Notes: a model not told the origin generated them from the sequence alone. Shown: positions 14,076-22,695, counted from the stretch's first letter. The stretch is 36,725 bases of DNA from a bacterium (GCA_028727105.1 JAQYOU010000082.1:1-36725); one strand, 5' to 3'. Numbers and translations are program-made.

Positions 14076-14105
14076 TTGACAAAGAAAATATAAAAATGGT
14101 ACGAT
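14076..14105 (+). promoter_or_regulatory. Promoter of the abiE pair
   Basis: TTGACA (14076-14081), 18 nt, TG-G-TACGAT extended -10 (14097-14105). The AbiE genes thus have their own start, separate from the repeat RNA. Between the RNA terminator and this promoter (13981-14075) there is only a 14-codon open frame (13992-14036) and nothing else recognisable. Confidence 0.7.
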
Positions 14106-14124
14106 CTATATGGAGGTGACATGA

Positions 14125-14751
14125 ATGTTAAAAGATTACTTGATGGAAAACTTCGGATATAATGAACCTATATTTTTGAATGACTTATCCGTAGAAGGTT
14201 TATCGGATAATGCAGTTCGTCAAGGTGTAAAGAGATTAGTGGGAAGCGGTTTTTTAGAGAGGTATGACAGTGGGATATATTATATACCTGAACGTGGCGG
14301 ATTATTAGGTAAGAGTTATCTTGATCCTTACCTTGTTATTATGCGTAAATATGTTCAAAGTAAATATGAAACATATGGCTATTTTACGGGAATTTCTTTT
14401 GTCAATCAGCTTGGACTGACAACACAGATGCCGGCGATATTAGAAGTCGTTACGAATCGTGAATCAACAAATGGGCGGATGATTACAGTAGGAAACCAAA
14501 AAGTTAGGATCAAGAAGTCTACAGTTGCTATATCTGATTCAAATGCAGATCTTTTACAACTTTTAGACAGCATTGGTCAGGCTGAAAAATATTCGGAGCT
14601 TACAATGGAAGAAACGATAGATACCATGATTTCCTACGTGAAGCAGAAATGTTTTACTAAGGAACAGCTTTCGGAAGTGTCATCCTCTCTTACCGGTGCA
14701 ACTGCAAAAAAGCTGATTGAATGGGGGATAATATATGAATTTGCATCATAA
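14125..14751 (+). CDS. abiEi: AbiEi-type antitoxin (DUF6088), type IV toxin-antitoxin
   Basis: 208 aa. The N-terminal 60 residues form a winged helix-turn-helix (LSDNAVRQGVKRLVGSGFLERYDSGIYYIP), the DNA-binding part by which AbiEi proteins autoregulate. The rest (YGYFTGISFVNQLGLTTQMP, then VTNRES) is the C-terminal antitoxin domain. AbiEi neutralises AbiEii without stable complex formation. The start ATG 14125 is 8 nt after GGAGG (14112-14116). The 3' end overlaps abiEii by 17 nt, indicating translational coupling. The pair is AT-rich compared with the leg operon, fitting acquisition by transfer. Confidence 0.85.
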   Translation: MLKDYLMENFGYNEPIFLNDLSVEGLSDNAVRQGVKRLVGSGFLERYDSGIYYIPERGGLLGKSYLDPYLVIMRKYVQSKYETYGYFTGISFVNQLGLTTQMPAILEVVTNRESTNGRMITVGNQKVRIKKSTVAISDSNADLLQLLDSIGQAEKYSELTMEETIDTMISYVKQKCFTKEQLSEVSSSLTGATAKKLIEWGIIYEFAS

Positions 14752-15649
14752 CAAAGAGGCGTTTGAAGAATTGATTATTGGTGCAGCTAATGAGTTGTCG
14801 ATCCCACCTAATGTGATAGAGAAGGATTATTATGTTACAATTACACTGAAGGAATTGTCAAAAAAATTAAAGGATCTGGTTTTTAAGGGTGGAACATCTC
14901 TTACAAAGTGTTATCAGCTACTGGACCGCTTTTCGGAAGATATAGATTTGTCTTATACAGCAGAATCCGGAGTGCCTGGAGAGAGTCGTAAGAAACAGTT
15001 AAAAAAGGCTGTTGTCACCACGCTGGATGAACTGGGCTTTATAATAAGCAATCTTGATAAGACCAGAAGTCGTAGACATTATAACTGCTACAGAGCAAGT
15101 TATCCGTCTATGTATGGGCAGTCTAACATTTTAAAACCGGAATTAGTTGTTGAAACATATGTTGCGTTACTTCCATTTCCAACAACAAAACGGATGGCGG
15201 ATAATTATATTTATCGTTTTTTGAATAAAATTAATCGTTTGGACTTGGCAGAAATTTACGATTTGATGCCATTTGAAATCACCACACAGACTATCGAAAG
15301 AACGTTGGTGGATAAGGTTTTTGCGTTATGCGACTATTACATGGAAGGAAATATAGAGCGCCATTCCAGACATTTGTATGATGTACACAAGATCATGGAA
15401 TCAATTGATTTGTCGGAGGAACTGACAAAGCTTGTCCAAGAAGTGAGAGCTGTGCGCGCAGAGTTGCCTATTTGTCCGTCTGCCAAGGAGGGAGTGTGTA
15501 TTACAAATATTTTGCATGAGATTATCGAGAGCGAAAGGTATAGATATGATTATGAGGGTATGAGCCAAGGATTGCTATTCGTACCGGAGGCATATGAAAC
15601 TGTTATTAAAAGTATACAAAGACTTGCAGATAGCGGAATGTGGAATTAG
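14735..15649 (+). CDS. abiEii: AbiEii-type nucleotidyltransferase toxin
   Basis: 304 aa in the AbiEii/AbiGii family. Motifs: the GTP/NTP-binding KGGTSLTK (near residue 50) and FSEDIDL (near residue 70), the two nucleotidyltransferase signatures with catalytic Asp residues, then TLVDKVFAL and RHLYD in the C-terminal helical part, as in other members. Related enzymes (MenT, AbiEii) add nucleotides to tRNA 3' ends and stop growth or abort phage infection. Partnered with the overlapping abiEi. It ends about 120 bp from the convergent fliD-like gene. Confidence 0.88.
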   Translation: MNLHHNKEAFEELIIGAANELSIPPNVIEKDYYVTITLKELSKKLKDLVFKGGTSLTKCYQLLDRFSEDIDLSYTAESGVPGESRKKQLKKAVVTTLDELGFIISNLDKTRSRRHYNCYRASYPSMYGQSNILKPELVVETYVALLPFPTTKRMADNYIYRFLNKINRLDLAEIYDLMPFEITTQTIERTLVDKVFALCDYYMEGNIERHSRHLYDVHKIMESIDLSEELTKLVQEVRAVRAELPICPSAKEGVCITNILHEIIESERYRYDYEGMSQGLLFVPEAYETVIKSIQRLADSGMWN

Positions 15650-15704
15650 GTTTTCTGGAATTCTGGTTGTTGTAATCATGTATGTGTGGCGATTACATAA
15701 CAAT

Positions 15705-15723
15705 GGCGGGGAATTTCCCCGCC
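15705..15723. terminator. GC-rich hairpin between convergent abiEii and fliD-like genes
   Basis: GGCGGGG (15705-15711) and CCCCGCC (15717-15723) with a 5-nt loop. It has no T-run on either strand, so terminator function is uncertain, but the convergent position fits a shared transcription end. Confidence 0.45.
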
Positions 15724-15770
15724 TTAGATGGACCTGGGTCTTACGACCAGCCTCAATAAAAATTGTATTT

Positions 15771-17096
15771 CTAACAAAACCGGTCCACCAGCATCCCGGA
15801 ATACATGCTGCTGATGTACGGTGTTGCAAAGTTCTTTTCCGGATTCGGATGCTTGTAGGCGACGATGACCTTGCTCACGTAATTCATCGGGTCGATGGAT
15901 GCCTGATCGGCTTTTTGCCCGAGGGCATCCCGGAACCTGTTCAGCACATCAAAGGTGTGCAGGGTATTGCCTGTGCTGATGGAATCTGTCAATGCCGCAC
16001 GATCAACAGAGAGGCTTTGATCCTGTTCGACAGTCAGTCCTATTTCTGAAAAATCAGCTGCAAAACGACCGGCGATCCTGCTGACATCGCTCAGCAGATT
16101 TCCGCTGGATTCCTTTGCGTTCGCATACCGGTTGGCGGTATTGATGATGCCGTTGTAGGCGGATACCAGCCGTTCAATGTTGTCTGCCACTGCGTCTGCG
16201 CTGGGCTTGAAGCCCACCATGGCCGCCTGACCCGGCTGGCTGACGCCGTTTAAGGTCACGGAGAACATGTTGTTGACCGTGAACGTATTAGAATAGGAAG
16301 AAAGCTTCGTTCCGTTTAACAGGAAGGATGAATTTTCCGCCGGGGAAGAGATGTTGTCTATCCCCAGTAGCTTCATGGCATCCTGTGATCCCTTATCCCG
16401 GTGGGAAATGATCTCAAACTGGGAATCCTCACCCTCACCAAGACCGGTCTGACGGGATTCGATCTGCAGCGCTTTGCCGGTGCCGCGCTCGTCGGAGATG
16501 AGCTCCGCCTGCAGGCCGATGTTTGCGTTGTTGATCAGCTTGCGCAGCTTCTGCAATACCTCTTCGTTGGTATCGTCATCGTTTACGTTAAACTGAAATT
16601 CATAGGATGCGGTGTTGGTGTTCAGGTCAAAGTCGTAGCTGCCGGGTTTGAAATCGTGCCCGGCGCGCCGCAGAAAATGACCGGTGTTAACCTGTGGCGT
16701 TGCCAGCTGCTGTACCTCCAGTGTGAAGCCGGCGTTCTCGGAAGTGATCACCGTGTCACCGGAGCCGACGTATTCTGCCGTTACCACCTTTGGATCGTTG
16801 CTGGTGGCAATACGCTTTCGAAACGTACTTTCAATACCCTCGCCGTTTTCCGACAGCGAAGCCACTACATTTTTGATCGTGTGTGCCTGTTCTTTGATAT
16901 CGATTGCGAACCGTTTGACGTTTGCCCCCTCTTTGATCTTGTACAGAGGGGATTCTTTGTTAGACTTTACGATGCTGTTGTACGTGGAGCGTAGCTCGCT
17001 TCGCTTGTGGGCGTCGTACTTGTTGCTCGTTCCCATGGAGATGCCATACAATGCATTCAGCTGATTGTATGCAACCGACATGACATTACCTGACAT
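15771..17096 (-). CDS. FliD-like flagellar filament capping protein
   Basis: 441 aa, read on the minus strand. After an N-terminal helical stretch, the FliD_N-like part is around residues 90-150 (VTAEYVGSGD, FTLEVQQLATPQ); further on, SSFLLNGTKLSSYSNTFTV followed by VTLNGVS and then ADAVADNIERLVSAYNGI resembles the FliD domain pattern. FliD caps the filament and guides flagellin folding. Start ATG at 17096 is preferred to upstream in-frame codons because AGGAGG lies just before it. It is short for FliD and I do not see classic coiled-coil ends, so a FliD-related filament protein is also possible. It stands alone next to the ribosomal block. Confidence 0.78.
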   Translation of the reverse strand: MSGNVMSVAYNQLNALYGISMGTSNKYDAHKRSELRSTYNSIVKSNKESPLYKIKEGANVKRFAIDIKEQAHTIKNVVASLSENGEGIESTFRKRIATSNDPKVVTAEYVGSGDTVITSENAGFTLEVQQLATPQVNTGHFLRRAGHDFKPGSYDFDLNTNTASYEFQFNVNDDDTNEEVLQKLRKLINNANIGLQAELISDERGTGKALQIESRQTGLGEGEDSQFEIISHRDKGSQDAMKLLGIDNISSPAENSSFLLNGTKLSSYSNTFTVNNMFSVTLNGVSQPGQAAMVGFKPSADAVADNIERLVSAYNGIINTANRYANAKESSGNLLSDVSRIAGRFAADFSEIGLTVEQDQSLSVDRAALTDSISTGNTLHTFDVLNRFRDALGQKADQASIDPMNYVSKVIVAYKHPNPEKNFATPYISSMYSGMLVDRFC

Positions 17097-17168
17097 AGAA
17101 GCCCCCTCCTTTCTTCCTTGAAATAAACGCAGATGCGCAGGGGCGCATGAAAATCCATTTATACACAT

Positions 17169-17195
17169 ATATCGTAGCACGAAACAGCGGATTTG
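17169..17195 (-). promoter_or_regulatory. Sigma-D-like promoter of the fliD-like gene
   Basis: On the minus strand, CAAA (17195-17192), 16 nt, ACGATAT (17175-17169): two mismatches from TAAA/CCGATAT and the same spacing as the flagellin and leg promoters. The leader contains a hairpin (ATGCGC/GCGCAT) without GGA in its loop. The intergenic stretch beyond (17196-17312) also holds two small hairpins (17220-17232 and 17243-17269) of unknown role. Confidence 0.55.
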
Positions 17196-17312
17196 TCACT
17201 GTCATTCACGCATTTTTTCCGCATTTCATGCGTTTTTTGTGGATTTTCGAGCCCAATTTCGGCGAAAATGTGGATATTTAATAAGAAGTTTTGCAAAATA
17301 TCGAAAAAAAGA

Positions 17313-17341
17313 TTGACGGTGCAAAATAATCGTGATATATT
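17313..17341 (+). promoter_or_regulatory. Promoter of rpmG-secE-nusG
   Basis: TTGACG (17313-17318), 17 nt, TGA-TATATT extended -10 (17333-17341). It is divergent from the fliD-like gene. Confidence 0.8.
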
Positions 17342-17411
17342 TATGCTTGCGATGGAAGTAGGTCTTTTTTTTATGCCTAAAATCAAGTAGAAAATAACGG
17401 AGGTGGAAGTT

Positions 17412-17561
17412 GTGCGCACGAGGATTACATTAGCATGCACAGAATGCAAGCAGCGTAATTACAACATGACGAAAGACAAGAAGACTCACCCGGACAGAAT
17501 GGAGACTAAGAAGTACTGCAGATTCTGCAAGAAGCATACTCCTCACAAGGAGACAAAATAG
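17412..17561 (+). CDS. rpmG: 50S ribosomal protein L33
   Basis: A 49-aa protein starting at GTG 17412, 8 nt after GGAGG (17399-17403). Four cysteines in two pairs (CTEC and CRFC) form the zinc ribbon of the C+ form of L33; the sequence around [21 protein letters not shown] matches L33. It is the first gene of the rpmG-secE-nusG cluster, with secE 39 bp downstream. Binds 23S rRNA near the E site. Confidence 0.95.
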   Translation: MRTRITLACTECKQRNYNMTKDKKTHPDRMETKKYCRFCKKHTPHKETK

Positions 17562-17600
17562 GATCCATTTAACCCGAGACTGAGCAAAGGAAGTGATAAC

Positions 17601-17807
17601 ATGGGATCAGAGAAGAATATCGAAACCCAAAAAAACAGTTGGTTCACAGGTCTGAAGGCTGAATTTCGTAAGATTATCTGGCCGACCAAAGAGAACGTTG
17701 CCAAAGAGACAACAGCAGTTGTTATCACGTCAATTATCTTAGGTCTGATTATCGCAATGCTGGATTTTGTTATTCAGTATGGCGTGAATTTCCTTGTTGG
17801 ATTATAG
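17601..17807 (+). CDS. secE: Preprotein translocase subunit SecE
   Basis: A 68-aa single-membrane-span SecE of the short Gram-positive type: charged cytoplasmic N-terminus with EFRKIIWPTKENVAKET (the conserved amphipathic helix and WP motif) followed by one hydrophobic span (about residues 40-65). It clamps SecY. Located between rpmG and nusG as in most bacteria; 18 bp from nusG. Confidence 0.96.
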   Translation: MGSEKNIETQKNSWFTGLKAEFRKIIWPTKENVAKETTAVVITSIILGLIIAMLDFVIQYGVNFLVGL

Positions 17808-17825
17808 GAAGGATGAGGTGACAGT

Positions 17826-18344
17826 ATGGCAGAAGCAAATTGGTATGTAGCCCATACCTATTCCGGTTATGAGAATAAGGTAAAAGCCAACATTGACAAA
17901 GCAATTGAAAATCGTCATCTGGAAGATCAGATTTTAGAAGTTCGTGTTCCGATGCTGGATGTGGCAGAGATGAAGAACGGTGTGAAGAAACAGGTTCAGA
18001 AGAAAATGTTCCCCGGATACGTTCTGATCAATATGGTCATGAATGATGACACATGGTACGTGGTCAGAAATACCCGCGGTGTGACAGGCTTCGTCGGACC
18101 CGGATCAAAGCCGGTTCCTCTGACTGATATCGAGATGCGTAATCTCGGAATCAAGACAGAAGGCGTGACAGTTGATTTTGAGGAAGGCGATACAGTTACC
18201 GTCATCGGAGGTGTCTGGAAAGACACGATTGGCGTAATTCAGTCAATGAATCACAATAAGCAGATCGTGACAATCAATGTTGATCTATTCGGTCGCGAAA
18301 CACCGGTAGAAATAAGTTTCGCAGAAGTTAAGAAGACTCTATAG
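17826..18344 (+). CDS. nusG: Transcription antitermination/pausing factor NusG
   Basis: 172 aa. The N-terminal NGN domain ([18 protein letters not shown], then [10 protein letters not shown]) contacts the RNA polymerase clamp; the C-terminal KOW domain begins [15 protein letters not shown] and binds S10 or Rho. Standard length. Cotranscribed with secE and followed 16 bp later by rplK. Confidence 0.97.
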   Translation: MAEANWYVAHTYSGYENKVKANIDKAIENRHLEDQILEVRVPMLDVAEMKNGVKKQVQKKMFPGYVLINMVMNDDTWYVVRNTRGVTGFVGPGSKPVPLTDIEMRNLGIKTEGVTVDFEEGDTVTVIGGVWKDTIGVIQSMNHNKQIVTINVDLFGRETPVEISFAEVKKTL

Positions 18345-18360
18345 AAGGAGGAATTTCCAA

Positions 18361-18786
18361 ATGGCAAAGAAAGTAGTAGGATATATCAAGTTACAGATCC
18401 CTGCCGGAAAAGCTACACCCGCACCCCCGGTTGGACCTGCCCTTGGACAGCACGGTGTAAACATCGTGGAGTTCACAAAACAGTTTAATGCAAGAACGGC
18501 AGATCAGGGAGATCTGATTATTCCTGTAGTGATCACCGTATACGCAGACAGAAGTTTTAGCTTCATCACTAAGACTCCTCCTGCACCGGTATTAATTAAG
18601 AAAGCTTGCAACATCAAGAGTGGTTCAGGTGTTCCGAACAAGACCAAGGTTGCAACTATCTCCAAAGCAAAGATCCAGGAAATCGCAGAGCTGAAAATGC
18701 CCGACTTAAACGCAGCAAGCCTTGAGGCAGCTATGAGCATGATCGAAGGAACATGCCGCAGCATGGGCGTGACTGTAAGCGACTAG
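18361..18786 (+). CDS. rplK: 50S ribosomal protein L11
   Basis: 141 aa, normal length. The N-terminal [26 protein letters not shown] and the C-terminal rRNA-binding half ending [14 protein letters not shown] are canonical. Forms the GTPase-associated centre with 23S rRNA. The ribosome-binding site GGAGG lies just upstream. The TAG stop is the first three bases of the duplicated element described next. Confidence 0.98.
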   Translation: MAKKVVGYIKLQIPAGKATPAPPVGPALGQHGVNIVEFTKQFNARTADQGDLIIPVVITVYADRSFSFITKTPPAPVLIKKACNIKSGSGVPNKTKVATISKAKIQEIAELKMPDLNAASLEAAMSMIEGTCRSMGVTVSD

Positions 18787-18892
18787 CGAGTGGCGAGCGA
18801 TAGCGAAGACAGAGCGTGTCGCGAGGTCGTTCTTTGAGATTAGTGAATGCAAGCCGTTAGGCGCCGCATGAACTTAGCGAAAAGAACTTCCT
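18784..18892 (+). repeat. Structured intergenic element, copy A (after rplK)
   Basis: About 105 nt, starting at the rplK stop codon and nearly identical to copy B after rplJ. The first 60 nt differ at only 3 positions, the last 15 nt (cttagcgaaaagaac) are identical, and the centre differs. Two helical parts are visible: GCGATA/TGTCGC in the left half and GTTCTTT (18829-18835) with AAAGAAC (18881-18887) enclosing a variable inner hairpin (GCC-GTTA-GGC within ATGC/GCAT). The rest of the 220-nt gap to rplA holds a weak promoter-like pair (TTGTAA 18892-18897, 17 nt, AATAAT 18915-18920). Confidence 0.8.
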
Positions 18893-19006
18893 TGTAAAAT
18901 AGTATTTTCAGTATAATAATCACTTAGGCAAATTCATCGAAAAGACTTTTGATACTTTATCGTGGAAGGGCGAAAAACCCGTTAATACCACTAGGAGGTA
19001 ATTAGA

Positions 19007-19699
19007 ATGAAAAGAGGAAAAAGATATCAGGAAGCTGCAAAGAATATTGATCGTTCCGTTCAGTATGATGTAGCTGAGGCAATCGGCCTGGCTAAGAAGT
19101 CAGCCGTTGCAAAATTTGATGAGACAATCGAGGTTCATATCAGAACCGGTTGTGATGGTCGTCATGCAGAGCAGCAGATCCGTGGCGCAGTTGTACTGCC
19201 TCATGGAACAGGTAAGACCGTAAGAGTTTTAGTTTTCGCAAAGGGAACCAAGGTAGATGAGGCACAGGCAGCTGGCGCTGACTATGTTGGCGGCGAGGAG
19301 CTGATCCCTAAGATCCAGAACGAGGGATGGTTAGACTTTGACGTTGTTGTAGCAACTCCCGACATGATGGGTGTTGTTGGTCGTCTGGGACGTGTCCTTG
19401 GACCGAAGGGCTTAATGCCTAACCCGAAGGCTGGTACGGTTACTATGGATGTTACTAAGGCTGTGAACGACATCAAAGCCGGTAAGATCGAGTACAGATT
19501 GGATAAGTCTAACATTATCCATGTGCCTATTGGAAAAGCATCTTTCACAGAAGAACAGTTAGCGGACAACTTCCAGAGCCTGATCGCTGCAATCATTAAG
19601 GCAAAGCCGGCTTCATTAAAGGGTCAGTACATTAAGAGCTGTGTAGTAGCTCCTACCATGGGCCCCGGCGTGAAGATGAATGTTACAAAGTTAGCTTAG
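19007..19699 (+). CDS. rplA: 50S ribosomal protein L1
   Basis: 230 aa, normal length. Contains [35 protein letters not shown] and the C-terminal [10 protein letters not shown], all L1 signatures. Builds the mobile L1 stalk and in many bacteria represses its own operon. Ribosome-binding site AGGAGG just before ATG 19007. Separated from rplK by an unusually long 220-nt gap that holds repeat copy A. Confidence 0.98.
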   Translation: MKRGKRYQEAAKNIDRSVQYDVAEAIGLAKKSAVAKFDETIEVHIRTGCDGRHAEQQIRGAVVLPHGTGKTVRVLVFAKGTKVDEAQAAGADYVGGEELIPKIQNEGWLDFDVVVATPDMMGVVGRLGRVLGPKGLMPNPKAGTVTMDVTKAVNDIKAGKIEYRLDKSNIIHVPIGKASFTEEQLADNFQSLIAAIIKAKPASLKGQYIKSCVVAPTMGPGVKMNVTKLA

Positions 19700-19747
19700 G
19701 ATACCCGTTTCGGTTGTCTGAATAACTGACTTTGAACGAATTAATGA

Positions 19748-19776
19748 TTGACAGATATATAAAATGGTGATATAAT
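19748..19776 (+). promoter_or_regulatory. Consensus promoter of rplJL
   Basis: TTGACA (19748-19753), 17 nt, TATAAT (19771-19776), with TG one base before the -10: a perfect sigma-A promoter. Confidence 0.9.
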
Positions 19777-19895
19777 CACCGCGTATGTTGCCGAAGACAG
19801 CAGGTGCCGAATGGCGTAAACGTATGTGCCTGCCGAGGAGAATGATAAAGGATTTACGAATTCTGCCCCTTCGCGCAATGCGAGGGGGCTTTTTT
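19777..19895 (+). promoter_or_regulatory. L10 leader with attenuator
   Basis: The segment from about 19781 to 19845 (GCAGGTGCCGAATGG and GTGCCTGCCGAGGAG parts) resembles the conserved r-protein L10 leader, bound by L10(L12)4 to repress rplJL. It is followed by a strong terminator hairpin, GCCCCTTCGC (19865-19874) with GCGAGGGGGC (19880-19889) and TTTTTT (19890-19895). L10 binding would favour the terminator; family knowledge applied to a visible layout. Confidence 0.85.
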
Positions 19896-19945
19896 CATAC
19901 CTCATCTAACGCAATATCAAAAATAAAATAGGAGGTAAAAGATTC

Positions 19946-20461
19946 GTGGCAAAAGTAGAATTGAAAGCACCGATCGTACAGGAGATTTCCGACAGCATCA
20001 AGGACGCACAGTCAGTCGTTATCGTTGACTACCGTGGACTTACTGTTGCTGAGGATACCCAGTTACGTAAGCAGCTGAGAGAAGCCGGAGTTACTTACAA
20101 GGTATACAAGAATACCTTCATGAACTTCGCTTTCAAGGGAACAGAGTTCGAGAGCCTTTCTGAAGTATTAGAGGGACCGAACGCAATCGCTATCTCTACT
20201 ACAGATGCAACTGCACCTGCAAGAGTTTTAGCAGAGTTTGCAAAGAAAGCACCGAAGTTAGAGATCAAAGCCGGTGTCGTAGAGGGCAACTTCTATGATG
20301 CAGAAGGAATGAAGACCATCTCTTCTATCCCTTCAAGAGAGGTATTACTGTCCAAGTTACTTGGAAGTATCCAGTCACCCATCACCAACTTCGCTCGCGT
20401 TATCAAGCAGATCGCAGAGAAGGATGGCGAGGCAGCTCCCGCAGAGACCGAAAGCAACTAG
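19946..20461 (+). CDS. rplJ: 50S ribosomal protein L10
   Basis: 171 aa, normal length. Contains the conserved VVIVDYRGLTVAEDTQLRKQLREAG and the C-terminal helix that holds L12 dimers. GTG 19946 follows GGAGG at a suitable distance. The TAG stop is the start of repeat copy B. Confidence 0.97.
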   Translation: MAKVELKAPIVQEISDSIKDAQSVVIVDYRGLTVAEDTQLRKQLREAGVTYKVYKNTFMNFAFKGTEFESLSEVLEGPNAIAISTTDATAPARVLAEFAKKAPKLEIKAGVVEGNFYDAEGMKTISSIPSREVLLSKLLGSIQSPITNFARVIKQIAEKDGEAAPAETESN

Positions 20462-20566
20462 CGATTGGCGAGCGGTAGCGAAGACAGAGCGTGTTGCGAG
20501 GTCGTTCTTTGAGATTAGCAAGGACGAGTGAGAACGAAGTCCGAGCTTAGCGAAAAGAACATCCTT
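20459..20566 (+). repeat. Structured intergenic element, copy B (after rplJ)
   Basis: Second copy of the ~105-nt element, also beginning exactly at a TAG stop. Outer stem GTTCTTT (20504-20510) with AAAGAAC (20554-20560). The centre differs from copy A but again contains a stem (GGAC/GTCC). The left helix changes from GCGATA/TGTCGC to GCGGTA/TGTTGC, which keeps pairing through G-U. It fills the gap to rplL. Confidence 0.8.
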
Positions 20567-20603
20567 ATTAAAAAAATCAGAAAAATATCAGGAGGAAAAA
20601 ATA

Positions 20604-20969
20604 ATGACAACAGCAGAGATCATTGAGGTTATCAAAGGTTTAACCGTATTAGAGTTAAATGATTTAGTAAAAGCATGTGAAGAAGAGTTCGGCGTATCTG
20701 CAGCAGCAGGCGTTGTAGTTGCAGCAGCAGGCGGAGAGGCAGCAGCTGCTGAGGAGAAGACTGAGTTTGACGTAGAGTTAACTGAGGTTGGTCCTAACAA
20801 GGTTAAGGTTATCAAGGTTGTTCGTGAGGCAACCGGTCTTGGCTTAAAAGAGGCTAAGGACGTTGTTGATGGCGCTCCTAAGGTTATCAAGGAGCAGGCT
20901 GACAAGGCTACTGCTGAGGACATCAAGGCAAAACTTGAGGCAGAGGGAGCTAAGGTTACTCTTAAATAA
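20604..20969 (+). CDS. rplL: 50S ribosomal protein L7/L12
   Basis: 121 aa. N-terminal dimerisation domain, Ala/Gly-rich hinge (about 35-50), and C-terminal factor-binding domain with [14 protein letters not shown]. Recruits translation GTPases. Ribosome-binding site AGGAGG. A strong terminator follows, so rpoB is not cotranscribed with it. Confidence 0.98.
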   Translation: MTTAEIIEVIKGLTVLELNDLVKACEEEFGVSAAAGVVVAAAGGEAAAAEEKTEFDVELTEVGPNKVKVIKVVREATGLGLKEAKDVVDGAPKVIKEQADKATAEDIKAKLEAEGAKVTLK

Positions 20970-21007
20970 TTGATCTGAATGAAGCTGGATAGAACAGCCC
21001 AACCCGG

Positions 21008-21045
21008 GGAGTCTCTGAATATTACTATTCAGAGACTCCTTTTTT
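21008..21045 (+). terminator. Terminator after rplL
   Basis: A perfect 13-bp stem (21008-21020 with 21027-21039, GGAGTCTCTGAAT and complement), 6-nt loop, then TTTTTT. It ends the rplJL transcript. Confidence 0.93.
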
Positions 21046-21055
21046 GGGACGATAA

Positions 21056-21084
21056 TTGAAATCTGCCAGGTGATATGATATGAT
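21056..21084 (+). promoter_or_regulatory. Promoter of the surface-polymer operon
   Basis: TTGAAA (21056-21061), 17 nt, TATGAT (21079-21084), starting 11 nt beyond the rplL terminator. Confidence 0.75.
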
Positions 21085-21122
21085 AAGAAAACAGCTGTAG
21101 TAGCACAAAAGGATAGAAGAAG

Positions 21123-21917
21123 ATGATGCAAAGATTTCTAAATGATATAAAGAAATACTTCCGATATGCAGTATATTCTGCAAAAGCGGAGCTGAAGGCA
21201 GAAGTGGCCGGCTCCTATCTGAACTGGGTATGGTGGATCCTCGAGCCCATCTGTCTGATGCTGATCTATACGTTTATTTTCGGAGTAGTGTTTGATGCCC
21301 GCGAAGAGTATTTTACGGCATTCATATATGTGGGATTGACGGTTTGGACGTTTTTCAATCAGAATATGAAAAACAGTGTAAAGATCGTGAAAAAAAACAA
21401 GTCTGTTGTATCTAAAGTGTATTTGCCGAAATTTATTCTCGTGGAATCAAAAATGTTTGTGAATGGCTTTAAAATGGCGATTTCATTCGCGATCGTTGTA
21501 TTTTTGATGATCGTGTACCGGGTGCCTTTGACGTGGAATGTTTTGTATGTGGTCCCGATTTTCCTGTGCCTGGTACTGGTGACGTTTGGTATGATGTGCA
21601 TTGTGTGCCATTTTGGTGTGTTTGTTGAGGATCTGTCAAATGTGATCACGATCGCGCTGCGGCTGGTGTTTTATATGACAGGTATCATGTTTTCCATCGA
21701 TAGGAGGATTGGACCCAAGCACCCGGTTTTGGCGGAGATCCTTGGCAAGTGCAATCCGATGGCGTTTGTCATCACATCACTCAGGAACTGCCTGCTCTAC
21801 GGAGAGACGCCTGCGGTCAGGTATCTGCTGATCTGGATGGGCATAGGAATAGTTTTGTCACTGATTGGTGTGCGTTTGATTTATAAAAACGAAAATAGTT
21901 ATGTTAAGGTTATTTAA
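21123..21917 (+). CDS. ABC transporter permease, Wzm/TagG type
   Basis: 264 aa with about six hydrophobic membrane segments, of the ABC-2 polysaccharide/teichoic acid exporter family. The N-terminal amphipathic region and YLNWVWWILEPICLMLIYTFIFG match Wzm/TagG proteins. It pairs with the ATPase 11 bp downstream to flip a lipid-linked polymer across the membrane. First gene of the operon. Confidence 0.9.
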   Translation: MMQRFLNDIKKYFRYAVYSAKAELKAEVAGSYLNWVWWILEPICLMLIYTFIFGVVFDAREEYFTAFIYVGLTVWTFFNQNMKNSVKIVKKNKSVVSKVYLPKFILVESKMFVNGFKMAISFAIVVFLMIVYRVPLTWNVLYVVPIFLCLVLVTFGMMCIVCHFGVFVEDLSNVITIALRLVFYMTGIMFSIDRRIGPKHPVLAEILGKCNPMAFVITSLRNCLLYGETPAVRYLLIWMGIGIVLSLIGVRLIYKNENSYVKVI

Positions 21918-21928
21918 AAGGTGGTCGA

Positions 21929-22672
21929 ATGGGACAAAAAGAAGTAGCAATTCGCGTAGACAACTTAACAATTCGATATAGAAGCCTGAAATCGTATTCG
22001 ATAAAGAAAAATCTTTTACATCTCAACCGCAATAAAAAAGAATACTTTGAAGCGGTAAAGCATGTGTCCTTTGAGCTGGAAAAAGGTGAGATTTTAGGCA
22101 TTGTAGGGAAAAACGGCAGTGGTAAATCCACCATGCTGCGCGCGTTGGCGCATATTTTTTCGCCGGATGAAGGAACGATCGATACGTTTGACAATACCGT
22201 GTCGTTGCTTTCCATCGGCGTGGGATTCCAAAAAGAGCTTTCCGGACGTGAGAATATCATTCTTTCCGGAATGCTTTTAGGCTTTTCGGAGGAACAGATC
22301 CGGGAAAAGATGCCGCGGATCATCAAGTTTGCTGACCTCGGAAGGTTTATTGATATGCCGGTCTCCACGTACTCCAGCGGCATGTATTCCAAGCTGGCGT
22401 TTTCCATTACGGCGATCCTGGAGACGGATATCATTTTGATCGATGAGGTCCTCAGCGTGGGTGACCGCCGTTTTAAGAAAAAGAGCTATAAAAAGATGAA
22501 ATCCCTGATCTCGGACAAGGAGCGGACCGTGGTCATCGTTTCTCATAACAACCAGTCGCTTCGTGATCTGTGTACAAAGGTGCTGTGGATCAATGAGGGC
22601 GAGATGGTGATGATCGGAGAGACAAATGAGGTTCTCGATAAGTATGAAGAATATATGGATGCAGAAGAATAA
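21929..22672 (+). CDS. ABC transporter ATP-binding protein, Wzt/TagH type
   Basis: 247 aa. Walker A GKNGSGKST (residues 60-68), signature YSSGMYSKL, Walker B IILIDEVLSVGD, and switch His in VSHN: a complete ATPase. There is no C-terminal carbohydrate-binding extension, so export is not tied to an end-cap sugar as in long Wzt proteins. Functions with the upstream permease. Confidence 0.92.
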   Translation: MGQKEVAIRVDNLTIRYRSLKSYSIKKNLLHLNRNKKEYFEAVKHVSFELEKGEILGIVGKNGSGKSTMLRALAHIFSPDEGTIDTFDNTVSLLSIGVGFQKELSGRENIILSGMLLGFSEEQIREKMPRIIKFADLGRFIDMPVSTYSSGMYSKLAFSITAILETDIILIDEVLSVGDRRFKKKSYKKMKSLISDKERTVVIVSHNNQSLRDLCTKVLWINEGEMVMIGETNEVLDKYEEYMDAEE

Positions 22673-22695
22673 TGTGCATTTTGGAGGAGAAAACA

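Noticed and set aside
13796-14122. 108-codon open frame on the minus strand over the repeat RNA
   Set aside because: No ribosome-binding site, no recognisable domain, and the opposite strand has clear promoter, repeats and terminator.
17220-17238. Small hairpin plus T6 between fliD-like gene and rpmG as a terminator
   Set aside because: The stem is only 5 bp and lies in a divergent intergenic region where no transcript is expected to end; left as a structural remark only.
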